64,000 nucleotides of DNA from CAYVQF01 sp964454015 (GCA_964454015.1 CAYVQF010000024.1:7608-71607), one strand, 5' to 3'; counted from the stretch's first letter, positions 1 to 11,341 are shown. Program-made: numbers and translations. Notes: generated by a model not told the origin, from the letters alone.

Positions 1-1130
1 GCGCGGGCGAGACGGGCTGGATTGGCGTCGACCAAGCGGTGAGCCGCTACAGCTCGGGCATCGAGACGCAGCGCGACGCCCTGTGCGTGGCCTTCACCGC
101 CGAGGAGATGCTGGCCCGGGTGCGCCTCCTGGCCGAGCTGGACGAAGCGCAGGCGCGGGCCCACTTCGCCCTGGGCCCCGACGGGCGCGACTGGAAGCTG
201 GCGCGCGCCCAAGCCGACCTGCGCCACCACGGCGTCGCCCCCGAGCGGGTGGTGCCCATCCTCTACCGCCCCTTCGACCTGCGCTGGACCTACTACAGCG
301 GCCGCAGCCACGGCTTTCTGGCCTACCCCAAGCACGCCGTCTCGGGCCCCATGCTGGCCGGCCCCAACCTCGGCCTCATGGTCAACCGCCAAGTGGTCAG
401 CCCCGTGGTGAGCCACTTCGGCGTCAGCCGCTGGCCCATCTGCAAAGGCACCTTCTACCTGGGCAACCGCGGCCAAGACTACCTGCTGCCCCTCTACCTC
501 CCGCCTCCCGAGCCCGAGGCAGCGCCGCTGCTCAACCTCGACCCCGCCTACCTCGACGGGCTCCTCAGCGCGGGCGGCTGGACCTGGCGCGCAGGCGGGC
601 GCGGCGATCTCGCGACCCACCTGGGCCCCGAGGACATCCTGGCCTTCTGGGTAGGCCTCATGCACAGCCCGGCCTATGGCGCGCACTTCGGGGACGCCCT
701 GCGCGGCGGCTTCCCACCCGTACCGCGTCGTCCGCGGCGCGAGCACTTGGTGCCCCTGGCCAAGTTGGGGCACGCGATCACGGCGCTCTTCGTCGATTTT
801 TCGGAACAATCGGTCGACTTATCTTCTGATTTCCACGGGCCCGAGGCGTGCGCGGCGCCGTGGACCTGGCGCGAAAGACCGCGCCATGACCCGCGCCGCG
901 GCGTGGTGGACTTGGGCAATGGCCTCAGCCTCCCTGGCGTTGACGCGGCGCTGTGGCGCTGGGAGGTCGGCGGCTACCGGCCGCTCGAGCGGTGGCTGCT
1001 GGCCCGTTGGCGCGTGCGCCGGCCTCTGGACGCCGCAGCGCGCCGCACTTGCGCCCAGATCCTGGCGGCTTTGCGCCGCTTGCGGGCCTGCGCTGAGGCG
1101 CTGGCGGCGCTGGAGATGCTATTGGAGTAA
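1..1130 (+). CDS. C-terminal part of a type ISP-like restriction/modification enzyme (5' truncated by window)
   Basis: The reading frame is open from the first bases of the window and ends with TAA at 1128-1130, so the gene starts upstream; a GTG at 39 is inside the coding sequence and not a convincing start. The visible part, about 375 residues, contains a segment of the type LYRPFDLRWTYYSG followed by a stretch like NLGLMVNRQVVS, which I recognise as the pattern of the C-terminal target-recognition region of type ISP single-chain restriction-modification enzymes (LlaBIII-like). In that family this region reads the DNA target, while helicase, nuclease and methylase domains lie N-terminal and would be outside the window. 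The assignment rests on these motifs only. A local AT-richer patch near 785-835 does not break the frame. Confidence 0.65.
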   Translation, partial: AGETGWIGVDQAVSRYSSGIETQRDALCVAFTAEEMLARVRLLAELDEAQARAHFALGPDGRDWKLARAQADLRHHGVAPERVVPILYRPFDLRWTYYSGRSHGFLAYPKHAVSGPMLAGPNLGLMVNRQVVSPVVSHFGVSRWPICKGTFYLGNRGQDYLLPLYLPPPEPEAAPLLNLDPAYLDGLLSAGGWTWRAGGRGDLATHLGPEDILAFWVGLMHSPAYGAHFGDALRGGFPPVPRRPRREHLVPLAKLGHAITALFVDFSEQSVDLSSDFHGPEACAAPWTWRERPRHDPRRGVVDLGNGLSLPGVDAALWRWEVGGYRPLERWLLARWRVRRPLDAAARRTCAQILAALRRLRACAEALAALEMLLE

Positions 1131-1203
1131 CTGGGTTGACACAACCAACCCGAGTTGCGGACGCGTGCGGATTGGTGCTAGACAATTTGTTTGGAGATTT
1201 CTC

Positions 1204-1232
1204 TTGACAACAGCGAAACTCCGAAATAGCCT
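1204..1232 (+). promoter_or_regulatory. Candidate sigma70-type promoter for the repeat-bearing lipoprotein
   Basis: TTGACA at 1204-1209 is a perfect -35 hexamer; 17 bases later TAGCCT at 1227-1232 is a poor -10 (3 of 6). It sits 18-40 bases before the two possible start codons at 1250 and 1267. The region is clearly more AT-rich than the upstream gene. A second TTGACA at 1136-1141 has no visible -10 partner. Confidence 0.25.
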
Positions 1233-1249
1233 GTGCTAATGAATAGTCC

Positions 1250-3712
<2,463 letters not shown>

Positions 3713-3763
3713 ATGTGATTCTGTTGTGCCTGGAAATAACGAAGTAGCTAAATTGAGGTGATT

Positions 3764-4165
3764 ATGACGAAGTACTATTTGGCCATGGGGTTAGGTTTCT
3801 TTCTGTTCCTTCCAAGCTGCGGCGGCGAGTGTCTCGAATATGAGATCGAGTGCCACACCCTGTGCGTGACCGAGCAGGGCGTCTCCATCGAGGTCGACGG
3901 CGTCCATGTGAGCTCATCGAGCGGGATGGCCCGGCAGATCCGCGATCCCAGGCGCGGTGAGTCCTGCTACTACTTCAGCGGACCCTGCCCTCCAGGTGGG
4001 GTCAACACCATCACCATCGCCGTGGGCCAGCGCATGTACCGCATGACGAAGAAAGTGGCCCGCAAGAAAGTAGACAGTTGTCACTACGCCTCGACCACCT
4101 TCGACTTCAACCTCGACGAGATGACCCCCCTGCCTTACGACCCTAGCCTCTTCACCGAAGAGTGA
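3764..4165 (+). CDS. Small predicted lipoprotein, unknown function
   Basis: 133 residues. ATG 3764 is chosen because GAGG at 3755-3758 lies five bases before it; a GTG at 3758 overlaps that site and is unlikely. The N-terminus is a lipoprotein signal with lipobox LPSC, followed by a Cys-rich start (CGGECLEYEIECHTLC). The middle part has alternating hydrophobic residues compatible with a small beta-sandwich, with the segment GGVNTITIAVGQ. I do not recognise a family. The gene lies 51 bases after the protease lipoprotein and 56 bases before the Cys-rich lipoprotein, same strand, so the three may be one transcription unit. GC content returns to the high value of the surroundings within this gene. 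Confidence 0.7.
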   Translation: MTKYYLAMGLGFFLFLPSCGGECLEYEIECHTLCVTEQGVSIEVDGVHVSSSSGMARQIRDPRRGESCYYFSGPCPPGGVNTITIAVGQRMYRMTKKVARKKVDSCHYASTTFDFNLDEMTPLPYDPSLFTEE

Positions 4166-4221
4166 AAGGTACGTTGCGCCTTTTCCCCGCTGTCTTTCCC
4201 ACCCTGCTCAGGAGTCGCTAC

Positions 4222-5217
4222 ATGAACCGGACACTCTTACTCGTTTCCGCTCTCTTCCTCCTCGGTGTGCTTGGTCTTGGATGCGATGAGACCGAGAGCA
4301 CGCGCCCCGACACCTCGACCTTCAACGCCATCATCGACGACTACATCGACGCGTGGTGTGCGATGAACCAACGCTGTGATCTGGGCATGCTGCCAACGGA
4401 CGAGGCGCTGTGCCGACGTGCCCTCTCTGGGTGGAGCGGTTTTTCGCCCCAAGAGCGTGGCACCACGGTTGACGCCGCAGCCGCCGCCCAGTGTACCGCG
4501 GCTCTCAGCAACGTGGCCTGCGCCGAGGTGTGGACCGCCATCGCCCGTCCCAGCCTCTATGCGTGCCAGAACGCCTTGAGCGGCCAAGCCCAGGACGGCG
4601 AAGCCTGCTACAGCGACCATGACTGCGCCCCCTATCACGCCTGTCGTGCCTTCGATACCTGCCCTGGCGTGTGCCGCGCCGTGACCATCGAATGCGACGA
4701 CAGCCACTTCTGTCCCGTGAACCAGCGCTGTGGCCCGTCCGCTACCTGTATCGACAAGATCGCGTCTGGAGGCGCGTGCAGCGATAGCTCGGATTGCGAG
4801 ATCGCTTTGCAGTGCGTGGCGGGCGTCTGTGGACTCGGACGGGAGCCCGGTGAGGCCTGTGGCCTCGAGGCCCGTTGTCGCTCGCCCCTGCGTTGCCTCG
4901 ATGGGTTGTGTGTGGCGCCGATCTTTGGCCGCGGCGAAGGCGAGCCTTGTGGTGTGGACGTCTACTGTGGCAACGGCCTGTGGTGCGATCTCACGGCGGC
5001 GGTGCCGGTGTGCGCTGTCAGGACCGCGCAGCTCGGCGAGACTTGCGAGCCTGGTTCCTGTGTCCCGGGCCTGGTCTGTAGAGTGGTGGAGGAGGCGCCG
5101 CAGTGCGTCGCGGAGGCGATGCTGGGCGAGAGCTGCTCGGCCCAGCGTCCTTGCGCTGCTGAGCTGCGCTGTGAGGGAGGTCTTTGCGAGCGCACCTGCG
5201 TCAACGCTTGGGAGTGA
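4222..5217 (+). CDS. Cysteine-rich (Dickkopf-like repeat) lipoprotein, paralogue of the protease fusion's N-terminus
   Basis: 331 residues. ATG 4222 is preceded by AGGAG at 4210-4214; an upstream in-frame GTG at 4162 lacks one. A signal of about 20 residues ends in lipobox GLGC. After a helical section of about 100 residues (with CDLGMLPTDEALC) come repeats of the form GExC...DCxxxLxCxxGxC, about 40 residues each, six in number. These resemble the Dickkopf/colipase-type Cys-rich repeats found in many myxobacterial surface lipoproteins, presumably disulfide-bonded outside the inner membrane. The order of features matches residues 30-320 of the upstream 1250-3712 protein, including the FGxGxGxxC...YCGNGLWC block. 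Here the protein ends after the repeats (CERTCVNAWE) and has no protease part. Function is unknown. Confidence 0.85.
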   Translation: MNRTLLLVSALFLLGVLGLGCDETESTRPDTSTFNAIIDDYIDAWCAMNQRCDLGMLPTDEALCRRALSGWSGFSPQERGTTVDAAAAAQCTAALSNVACAEVWTAIARPSLYACQNALSGQAQDGEACYSDHDCAPYHACRAFDTCPGVCRAVTIECDDSHFCPVNQRCGPSATCIDKIASGGACSDSSDCEIALQCVAGVCGLGREPGEACGLEARCRSPLRCLDGLCVAPIFGRGEGEPCGVDVYCGNGLWCDLTAAVPVCAVRTAQLGETCEPGSCVPGLVCRVVEEAPQCVAEAMLGESCSAQRPCAAELRCEGGLCERTCVNAWE

Positions 5218-5319
5218 GTGAGGCGGGCTCAAGCCCGGCCCCTCGCGACTATCGCCGCACGCTTCCTTTTGTTAGGGTGCGCCGCCAGCGCTGCGCTGGC
5301 AGCGGACCAAAGGAAGCTC

Positions 5320-6117
5320 ATGCGCAAGGACAAGCACAGCCTGGAGCTGCTCTACGAAGAGGACGACTTCGTGGTCATGAACAAGGCCTCGGGTCTCTTG
5401 GTGCACCGCGGCTGGGGCAATGATCCCGTGGTGGCCCTCGACCTGGTGCAAGATCACGTGGGCCGCAAGGCCTACCCCGTCCACCGCCTGGACCGGGCCA
5501 CCAGCGGCCCGCTCTTGGTGGCGACCCGGCAGGAGATGGCCCGCGCTTTGGGGATGATGTTCGACCAACGCGCCATGGAGAAGCGCTATTTTGCCTTCGT
5601 CCGCGGCATCACCCCCGAGGCGGGCACCATCGATCATCCCATCCCTCGCCAGAAGGGCGGGCCGCGGGTCGACGCCGTGACCCACTTCACCCGGGTGGCC
5701 ACCTTCGAGCGCTACTCCCTGGTGGAGGCCCACCCGATGACGGGGCGCCTGCACCAGGTGCGGCGTCACCTCAAGCACATCACCCATCCTCTGATCGGTG
5801 ACACCAAGTACGGCAAGACGGAGCACACCGAGATCCACCGCCAGCGCTTCAACCTGCGGCGCATGGCCCTCCACTGTTGGGTCTTGCGCCTGCATCACCC
5901 CCTGACCCAGGTGCCCCTGACCTTCGTCGCGCCCATGCCCGCGGATTTGACCGAGCCCTTTGCCCGCATGGGCATCCCGGCCGAGAGCTGGGAGTCGCGC
6001 TGCGCGGCCGTGCTGGCCGAATACGCCCAGGCCGACGCTGGGCCTCGGCCCGTGGAGCCGAGCGATCCCGACCACGTCGCGGCCCCAGATGCGGAAGTGG
6101 CGCCAGATCAGTTGTAG
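5320..6117 (+). CDS. truC: tRNA pseudouridine(65) synthase TruC-like
   Basis: 265 residues, close to the usual TruC length of about 260. ATG 5320 is preceded by AGGAAG at 5311-5316; a longer frame from 5218 adds a non-conserved tail and overlaps the neighbour. The RluA-family signature HRLDRATSG is at residues 55-63 with catalytic Asp58, and the segments MTGRLHQVRRHLKHITHPLIGD and YGKTEHTEIHR-like follow as in the RluC/TruC branch. The enzyme converts uridine 65 in tRNA-Ile and tRNA-Asp to pseudouridine in the cytoplasm. The last 30 residues are a Pro/Asp-rich extension not typical of the family. It converges on the DUF4139 gene with a 10-base overlap of stop regions. TruC versus a close RluA-type relative is judged from motif similarity and length. 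Confidence 0.85.
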   Translation: MRKDKHSLELLYEEDDFVVMNKASGLLVHRGWGNDPVVALDLVQDHVGRKAYPVHRLDRATSGPLLVATRQEMARALGMMFDQRAMEKRYFAFVRGITPEAGTIDHPIPRQKGGPRVDAVTHFTRVATFERYSLVEAHPMTGRLHQVRRHLKHITHPLIGDTKYGKTEHTEIHRQRFNLRRMALHCWVLRLHHPLTQVPLTFVAPMPADLTEPFARMGIPAESWESRCAAVLAEYAQADAGPRPVEPSDPDHVAAPDAEVAPDQL

Positions 6118-7724
6118 ACGTAGGTGTCGTAGCGGAAGGTGAGGGTCATCTCGCCGCCGGCGGGCACCTCGACCTCCCAGCTCAGCAGGGTGGTGGGGTT
6201 GACGTTGTGCAGGGCCTCTTGCACCACCTTGTGGGTGCCCTTGTCGGAGATTTTGCTGACTGTGCCCGCGACTTCTTTTTCCACCCGCATGGTGATGGCC
6301 TCGCGTTTGCGGTTGTCGATCTTCAGCTCGCCCGTGACGCTGACCTTGTCGTAGCGGGAGGAGCGCCACAGGCGGTGGGCGCGCTCGCGTCCCACCTCGG
6401 TCTCGCTCGCTTGGACCGGGATGTCGAGGGCGCGGGTGACCCGCAACAGCGCTCGGCCGCCTGCGGGGGTGAAGGTGATCATGTCTTGACCCAGGAGCGC
6501 CCCCTCCTTGCGGCTGGTGGCGGCGGCGGTGGTCCAGGGAATCTTGCCTTCGTTCTTCAGCTCCAGGGCGTGCCACACGTGCTCGTAGCTGGGTTCGCCG
6601 TAGTAGGACACCCCGGCGCCGCTGCCGCTGACGCGCCATTCGTAGAGGCTGCGGTAGCTCACCTCGGCATCCACCACGGTCAGATGGGCGCACTGGCCTT
6701 TGGCCAGGTCGATGCCCGAGAGGGTGTAAAAGAAGAGGTCCTCGCGCTCGCCTTCTTCATCGCCGAAGCCCTCGTCGACGACGTCGAAGTAGGCCATGTT
6801 GCTCATGACCTGCTGGCTCATGATCTCGCCGCGGCGGCCGCGTGACTGCACGGCGTCATAGCGGCCGTAGCCGCTGAGGGAGGAGACGAAGCGATCGAGG
6901 CCGCCCAGGGCGATGGGGGAGTCGACATGGCTGAAACGAATGTTGGGGGTGCCCGTGATGAGGTCGATTTCAGCCCCTTGCAAGTCTTCTACCTCATTGA
7001 TGATCTGGGCACTCATGACCACGCGCGCTTTGGAGCCCGAGAGGATGTCGACCTGGTAGGCCGGTACCCAGGTGATGCCGCGCTGCAAATAGGCCAGCTC
7101 CACCTCTTTGCCGCGGGCGCTGGCGTCGAAGCGCAGGAGCAGCTCAGCGGCGCGCTCGCTGCGCTCCCAGGTCGTGGCGATCTGACCCTTGGGAAAGCGC
7201 GCGTGCTGGATCTGGTGCGGCGCGATGGCGTGGACCCCATCGCTGGCTTCGATGAGGACATAGCGCGCGCTCTCGCCGGCGTAGGTGTCCACCGCGGCGT
7301 AGGGGGGCCTGGCCTCGACCTCGGGCACTACGAGCAGCTTCCCCTTGAGGGTGCCCTTCTCCAAGAGCACCTCCACCTCAGCGCCGACATTGGCCCGCAG
7401 CAACTCGTCGAGGCTGCTCACGGTACGGGTGGAGCGCTGCACGCCCTCTCCGGCCACGATCTGCTTCAGGCCCGTCGGACCGCTGACGAAGAAGGTGCCG
7501 TGGACGGGCACGGGGAGGGGAGTGATGACGGCAGCGGCCCCTTCCGCTGGGAGCTGACCTTTGCGCACGAAGTAGCCATAGCCGTTCTTGAAGAGCGACA
7601 CCCGCTGGGTCTTGGCGGCGACCGCCGCTGCCGCAGCGCCTTCATCGGCCGCCGCAGGCTGACCGTGGGCGCAGGCCAAGAGAATGAGGCTGGTGAGAAA
7701 AACGGAACAACAGAGCACGCGCAT
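6108..7724 (-). CDS. DUF4139-type exported protein
   Basis: 538 residues. ATG 7724 has a strong AGGAGG site seven bases upstream (seen on the minus strand); the frame extends further but without such a site. The N-terminus is a short lipoprotein-like signal (LTSLILLACAHG). Residues about 45-150 begin with VSLFKNGYGYFVRKGQ and form a beta-rich domain. The segment LQRGITWVPAYQVDIL, then AQIINEVEDLQGAEIDLITG, matches the DUF4139 pattern known from MuiA-like proteins. The C-terminus ends with EVPAGGEMTLTFRYDTYVYN, also typical of DUF4139 ends. Function in the family is not established; a role at the cell envelope is inferred from the signal. The gene is transcribed away from the outer-membrane-type gene at 7987 and the two share a 262-base intergenic region. 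Confidence 0.7.
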   Translation of the reverse strand: MRVLCCSVFLTSLILLACAHGQPAAADEGAAAAAVAAKTQRVSLFKNGYGYFVRKGQLPAEGAAAVITPLPVPVHGTFFVSGPTGLKQIVAGEGVQRSTRTVSSLDELLRANVGAEVEVLLEKGTLKGKLLVVPEVEARPPYAAVDTYAGESARYVLIEASDGVHAIAPHQIQHARFPKGQIATTWERSERAAELLLRFDASARGKEVELAYLQRGITWVPAYQVDILSGSKARVVMSAQIINEVEDLQGAEIDLITGTPNIRFSHVDSPIALGGLDRFVSSLSGYGRYDAVQSRGRRGEIMSQQVMSNMAYFDVVDEGFGDEEGEREDLFFYTLSGIDLAKGQCAHLTVVDAEVSYRSLYEWRVSGSGAGVSYYGEPSYEHVWHALELKNEGKIPWTTAAATSRKEGALLGQDMITFTPAGGRALLRVTRALDIPVQASETEVGRERAHRLWRSSRYDKVSVTGELKIDNRKREAITMRVEKEVAGTVSKISDKGTHKVVQEALHNVNPTTLLSWEVEVPAGGEMTLTFRYDTYVYN

Positions 7725-7986
7725 GGGATCCTCCTGAAGGCAACGACAACGAGCTGGCCGCACGGCCTACCTCTGGCACAGGACCGAGGCGATGACAACG
7801 ACGCACGCGGCGCATCTAACGGAGCAGCAGGCCACTTGGGTTCTCGAAAGAAGCGAGGCCGCTACAAAAGGTAACACAAGGACAACGACAACGGGCTGGG
7901 AAGGCTTGGCTGCGAGCCCTACAAATACCGTGTTCGCTCGTGACCTTCGTCGCAGGCAAGGCCTGACAATGCACTCCAGGATGAAA

Positions 7987-8628
7987 ATGTCGAAGCAGTG
8001 GCTAATCGTCGCGCTGGTGTGGCTGGCCTGGAACCCACAACTCCTTTGGGCCGAAGCCGACCCGCAGGCCCCCACCTGGCGCCACCGCTACGACGCGGCC
8101 TTGCAGCGTTTGCCCCGTCTTGTGGCCCCCGCGCCCGACATTGCGCCCGTGCGCCGGACCTACGTCGTCGCCGAGCTACATGTCTCGGCCCTCTCCGATG
8201 TGGCCGACCGCTCGGTTCTGGCGCAGACCTTTGGCTATGCCGTGCGCGTTGGCTATCGCTGGCAGCGCTTGGGCACCTTCGTCCACGTCGAGCACAACCT
8301 GTGGCGCACGGCCGACATCGAGGACCGCCTGGTGGCCGGTGCGTTGAATGTGGGCGTGGGGTGGGATTTTCTCTACGCCGATGGCTTCGTGCGCACCTCC
8401 GTAGCCCTCGGCCCCTCCATTTTGCTCTACGACACCTTCCTCGATCGCGCCGGAGAGGCTGGCCTCTTCTTCGATCTGCGCCCGCTGGGCTTGCGCTGGG
8501 TCGTCCACGAGCAGTGGCGTCTCGGCCTCGATCCCATCACCTTTACCATCGCCGCGCCGGTTCTGCGCAACGTGCCTCTGGTCTACGTCCAGTACCGCAG
8601 TGCCTTCTCCGTGGAGTTCTTCCCATGA
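7987..8628 (+). CDS. Predicted secreted or outer-membrane beta-barrel protein, unknown
   Basis: 213 residues. ATG codons lie in frame at 7969, 7981 and 7987; AGGA at 7978-7981 fits only the last. A Sec signal (MSKQWLIVALVWLAWNPQLLWA) is followed by a mature part rich in aromatic residues with strands such as FGYAVRVGYRWQRLGTFVHVEHNLW and LNVGVGWDFLYADGFVRTSVALGPSILL, alternating hydrophobic positions as in porin-like barrels. It ends with a C-terminal phenylalanine-rich strand (SAFSVEFFP). The ATG of the next gene overlaps this stop (ATGA at 8625-8628), so the two are translationally coupled. No family recognised. Confidence 0.7.
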   Translation: MSKQWLIVALVWLAWNPQLLWAEADPQAPTWRHRYDAALQRLPRLVAPAPDIAPVRRTYVVAELHVSALSDVADRSVLAQTFGYAVRVGYRWQRLGTFVHVEHNLWRTADIEDRLVAGALNVGVGWDFLYADGFVRTSVALGPSILLYDTFLDRAGEAGLFFDLRPLGLRWVVHEQWRLGLDPITFTIAAPVLRNVPLVYVQYRSAFSVEFFP

Positions 8629-9767
8629 GGTGGCTCGCAGCGTTGCTCACGAGCCTGCTTGCCAGCGCCCTCTTGGCGGGAAGTGCCCATGCTTACACCG
8701 TCAACAGCCGCTTCGGCAGCGGCTGCCATGAGTACATCACCGCACAGACCGTGCTGCTCCTCTTGGAAGAGCTGCAGGAAGGACTAGCCCCAGACTTCGC
8801 CGTGCCCCGCGATCGGGTCACCCAGGCCTTCATGAAGGAAGTGCCCAATCGCTTACCCCAATCGGCGACGTCCCTCACGGAGGTGCAGCGTTTTCTCCTC
8901 CTCAGTGTGCTCATCGGGGTGCGGCATCCAGACACGGATGGGCACAGCTTGGCCAACCTGCATGCCATGCGCAACCTGCACGGCAACCCAGAGGATAAGT
9001 CGCAGTATATTCACGCATTGCGTGGCAAAAACGATGATTTTCATGAAGGTGACCGGGCGGCCGTGGCCGGCACACGCCAGGCGATCCGCGCCGCCATTGC
9101 CTTGGCTTGGTCACCCCCCGCTGAGGCGTCCGCGCGCACACATCGCGTCAAAGTCTATGTGGATTTTTACGGCCGGGTGGACGTGACCGTGCATCGTGCT
9201 GCCTTTCACGTTGGTCTGGCGCTGCACACCCTGCAGGATTCCTTCTCCCACACCCTGCGCTCCGATGCCGACGGCCTGCGCTCCATCGTCACGGTGCTCA
9301 ATTACATAGACGCCATCGCCCCCGACTTCGACGAACGGCGCGACGGCTTGGCCCATTCGGTGACTTTGGACGACTGTTTTCACCCCGCCGCGGCCGAGCT
9401 CACCGAAGCCGCCATCCAGGCTTCTTACGAGCTCATCCTCGCCTTGCAATCCGCCGATCCCGAGGTGGCCCTCGAGGACTTCTTCGACACCTGGCTCAGC
9501 CTGCGGGAAGGTTGCACGCTTGCCAACGAGTTCTGCGACAACCGGCGCTGGCTCGACCTGGCCCGGCGAGAGCAGACCGAGCCCTTTCTCGATGATTTCT
9601 TTGGCTGTCAGCAGGTGAGGGGAGGGACCCAGCGCGGCGGCTGGCTGGCGCTGCTCCTGCTGGGCGCGTGGCGCCTGGGGCGGCGTCTGCGGCGAGCGAC
9701 GCCGCCGCTTCCCGGGGCAGCCAGGCCGCAGGGCGATCAACGTCGCCGCGGGTGCCGAGGCTCGTAG
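8625..9767 (+). CDS. Het-C/zinc phospholipase-like secreted protein with possible MYXO-CTERM-like tail
   Basis: 380 residues starting in the ATGA overlap with the upstream gene; the frame is open further upstream, but only from 8625 does a clean signal peptide (ending in GSAHA) begin. The mature protein starts with YTVNSRFGSGCHEYITAQ and has conserved-looking histidines: HPDTDGHS and HVGLALHTLQDSFSHT. The pattern LHTLQDSFSH is that of Het-C and zinc-dependent phospholipase C-like folds, where histidines bind zinc. Near the end CQQ is followed by GGWLALLLLGAWRLGRRLRR, a hydrophobic segment and an Arg cluster like the MYXO-CTERM sorting signal, but about 40 more residues follow, unusual for that signal. 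Enzyme activity is not shown by the sequence. Its 3' end overlaps the convergent membrane gene by 31 bases. Confidence 0.65.
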   Translation: MRWLAALLTSLLASALLAGSAHAYTVNSRFGSGCHEYITAQTVLLLLEELQEGLAPDFAVPRDRVTQAFMKEVPNRLPQSATSLTEVQRFLLLSVLIGVRHPDTDGHSLANLHAMRNLHGNPEDKSQYIHALRGKNDDFHEGDRAAVAGTRQAIRAAIALAWSPPAEASARTHRVKVYVDFYGRVDVTVHRAAFHVGLALHTLQDSFSHTLRSDADGLRSIVTVLNYIDAIAPDFDERRDGLAHSVTLDDCFHPAAAELTEAAIQASYELILALQSADPEVALEDFFDTWLSLREGCTLANEFCDNRRWLDLARREQTEPFLDDFFGCQQVRGGTQRGGWLALLLLGAWRLGRRLRRATPPLPGAARPQGDQRRRGCRGS

Positions 9768-11089
9768 GTCATGACGTAGCGCACCCAGAAGAGCACCGCA
9801 AAGCCCAAACACAAGGTGGTGGCTGCCAAGGCCCCCACGGCGTAGCCGCGGTCGAAGACTCTGGTGAGGGGTATCAGCGCCAGGCCGAAGAGGATAAGGA
9901 TGCGCAACACATCGATGCCTCGAAGCCCCGTACCGCTGGAGGGGCGCGGCGCCAGCGGCCAGGTGCTGGGGTCGCTGGCGCGGAGTCGCGGCAGAAGGGG
10001 CGCCGCGCCGCCAGCGCTGGCGAGGTTCATGGCGTGGACGATCCGCCGTCGGGAGCGCTTGCTCAGGAAGACGCCCCCAACGGGCGTCACCAAGAAGGCC
10101 TCGATCCGGGTGCGTTCGGTCCAGGGGAGGCGCCACGGCCGGCCCCAGCGGCCCCACAGGGAGAGCGTTCCCTCGCCCAGATGGCAGCGCACGTTGCCCC
10201 GCAAGCCCTGGGCGAGGAGGAGGTGCCCCAACCAGCAACAACACAGGAGCCAAGCCAGCGCGTCGCGCGCCGGGCCAGCGTAACCCTTGTCGTCGATGCT
10301 GATCCCGACCATGACGATGGCGTTGATCAAGAGGCCCAGCAGCGCCACGGCGAGCACCAGCCACCGCAACAACGACCAGAGTGCAGCGCGACGCAAGGGC
10401 ACCTCGAGGATGCCCCCACCCAAGTGCTGGGGCAGCTTCATCGACCACGTTTTGATCACCCTGCGATCGGGTTGCTGCGCTTTGAGCGACAGCCACAGCT
10501 CCCAGAGCCAGACCGGGCCGAGCAAGGTGATGGCTTGCCAGAGCCAGTGGTCGTTGGCCGAGGTGGCCTCGTCCCACGTCAGGAGGATGCCGATGCTGCC
10601 GGCGACGCTGGCCGCGAGCCCAAACACGGTTAGAACCCAGGCGCCGTAAGCGACCTGGCGCAGGCCTTCTGCGCTGCTGTGGGGCGCTGCCAAGAACTCG
10701 ATCCTGGCGCCACCGGCCTTGGCCATGGCCATGAGCGCCAGCGCCTGAGGCCAGGGCAGCGGCACACCGCCACCGGCAAAGGCTTGCAGCCCCTCGCTGA
10801 GGGTCCGCGCCTTGCCACGGGGGCTGCTCTTCCAGCGCAAGCGCTCGCGCGCGCCGCGCAGCTCCAGCCCCACGGGCGGGTAGCGCCATCTGGAGCGCAC
10901 CTGGCCGTCGTCATCGGCGTAGATCGTCAGGGTCAGCGTCTCCCAGAGCGCGGTCTCCGGCGCTGTGGGCCACCCAATCTGGACGCCAGCCGCAGACAAA
11001 TGCAGCGCTACGGCGCCAGCTCGGATCTCCTGCGTCTCCCCATGTGTCACCTGCGCCAGCAGGGAGGCAAAGCGTTGCTCGACGTTCAT
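9737..11089 (-). CDS. Multi-pass membrane protein of unknown function
   Basis: 450 residues from ATG 11089, with GGAG about eight bases upstream. An N-terminal cytoplasmic-type region of about 130 residues (MNVEQRFASLLAQVTHGETQ) is followed by hydrophobic segments around WVLTVFGLAASVAGSIGILL, WQAITLLGPVWLWELWL, LWSLLRWLVLAVALLGLLIN and DALAWLLCCCWLGHLLLAQG, a soluble loop, and two more near the C-terminus (IDVLRILILFGLALIPLT, YAVGALAATTLCLGFAVLFW). I recognise no family. The N-terminal part may be a type IV pilus-like PilZ/GspE-N-like domain, but this is weak. It is convergent with the Het-C-like gene and lies next to the AbiE island. Confidence 0.65.
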   Translation of the reverse strand: MNVEQRFASLLAQVTHGETQEIRAGAVALHLSAAGVQIGWPTAPETALWETLTLTIYADDDGQVRSRWRYPPVGLELRGARERLRWKSSPRGKARTLSEGLQAFAGGGVPLPWPQALALMAMAKAGGARIEFLAAPHSSAEGLRQVAYGAWVLTVFGLAASVAGSIGILLTWDEATSANDHWLWQAITLLGPVWLWELWLSLKAQQPDRRVIKTWSMKLPQHLGGGILEVPLRRAALWSLLRWLVLAVALLGLLINAIVMVGISIDDKGYAGPARDALAWLLCCCWLGHLLLAQGLRGNVRCHLGEGTLSLWGRWGRPWRLPWTERTRIEAFLVTPVGGVFLSKRSRRRIVHAMNLASAGGAAPLLPRLRASDPSTWPLAPRPSSGTGLRGIDVLRILILFGLALIPLTRVFDRGYAVGALAATTLCLGFAVLFWVRYVMTYEPRHPRRR

Positions 11090-11219
11090 TCGCCTGCTCC
11101 AGGTTGACCTTGGTGTCGGCCCTTACATCCACAGGCTAGCGCGCTGCGGCGGACTTGGCGAGGGTGACGCTGGACGCGCGGGGCTGGGGGCGACGGTGTC
11201 AGGCGAAGGAGCGGGGCCT

Positions 11220-11341
11220 GTGGTGGGCCATGCCGCTTCTAAAAATTGAAAAGCCGTGCGGCCACTCACCACCCAGGTGTTGGCCTTGCCGTGCACCTCG
11301 GTTGGGGCGAACCGCTTGGGTGGCTCGGGGCACTTGGTCGC
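11220..11341 (-). pseudogene. Deletion remnant of the outer-membrane protein gene at 13979-14743
   Basis: Bases 11247-11341 match 14511-14605 nearly base for base over 95 positions, and bases 11220-11238 match 13960-13978 (the 3' flank of that gene). In the intact gene these two segments are about 530 bases apart; here they are joined. The remnant therefore keeps codons for a piece like HGKANTWVVSGRTAF and then jumps to the end of the gene. The 5' part is missing too. It has no start and cannot make the protein. Confidence 0.85.

Noticed and set aside
5272..6693. Long reverse frame across truC and the DUF4139 gene
   Set aside because: Composition is Arg/His/Gly-rich shadow; truC and the DUF4139 protein carry the recognisable motifs in other frames.
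9111..10889. 592-codon reverse frame
   Set aside because: It overlaps the Het-C-like gene and the membrane protein gene, which are both better supported; the residues are typical of an out-of-frame reading.
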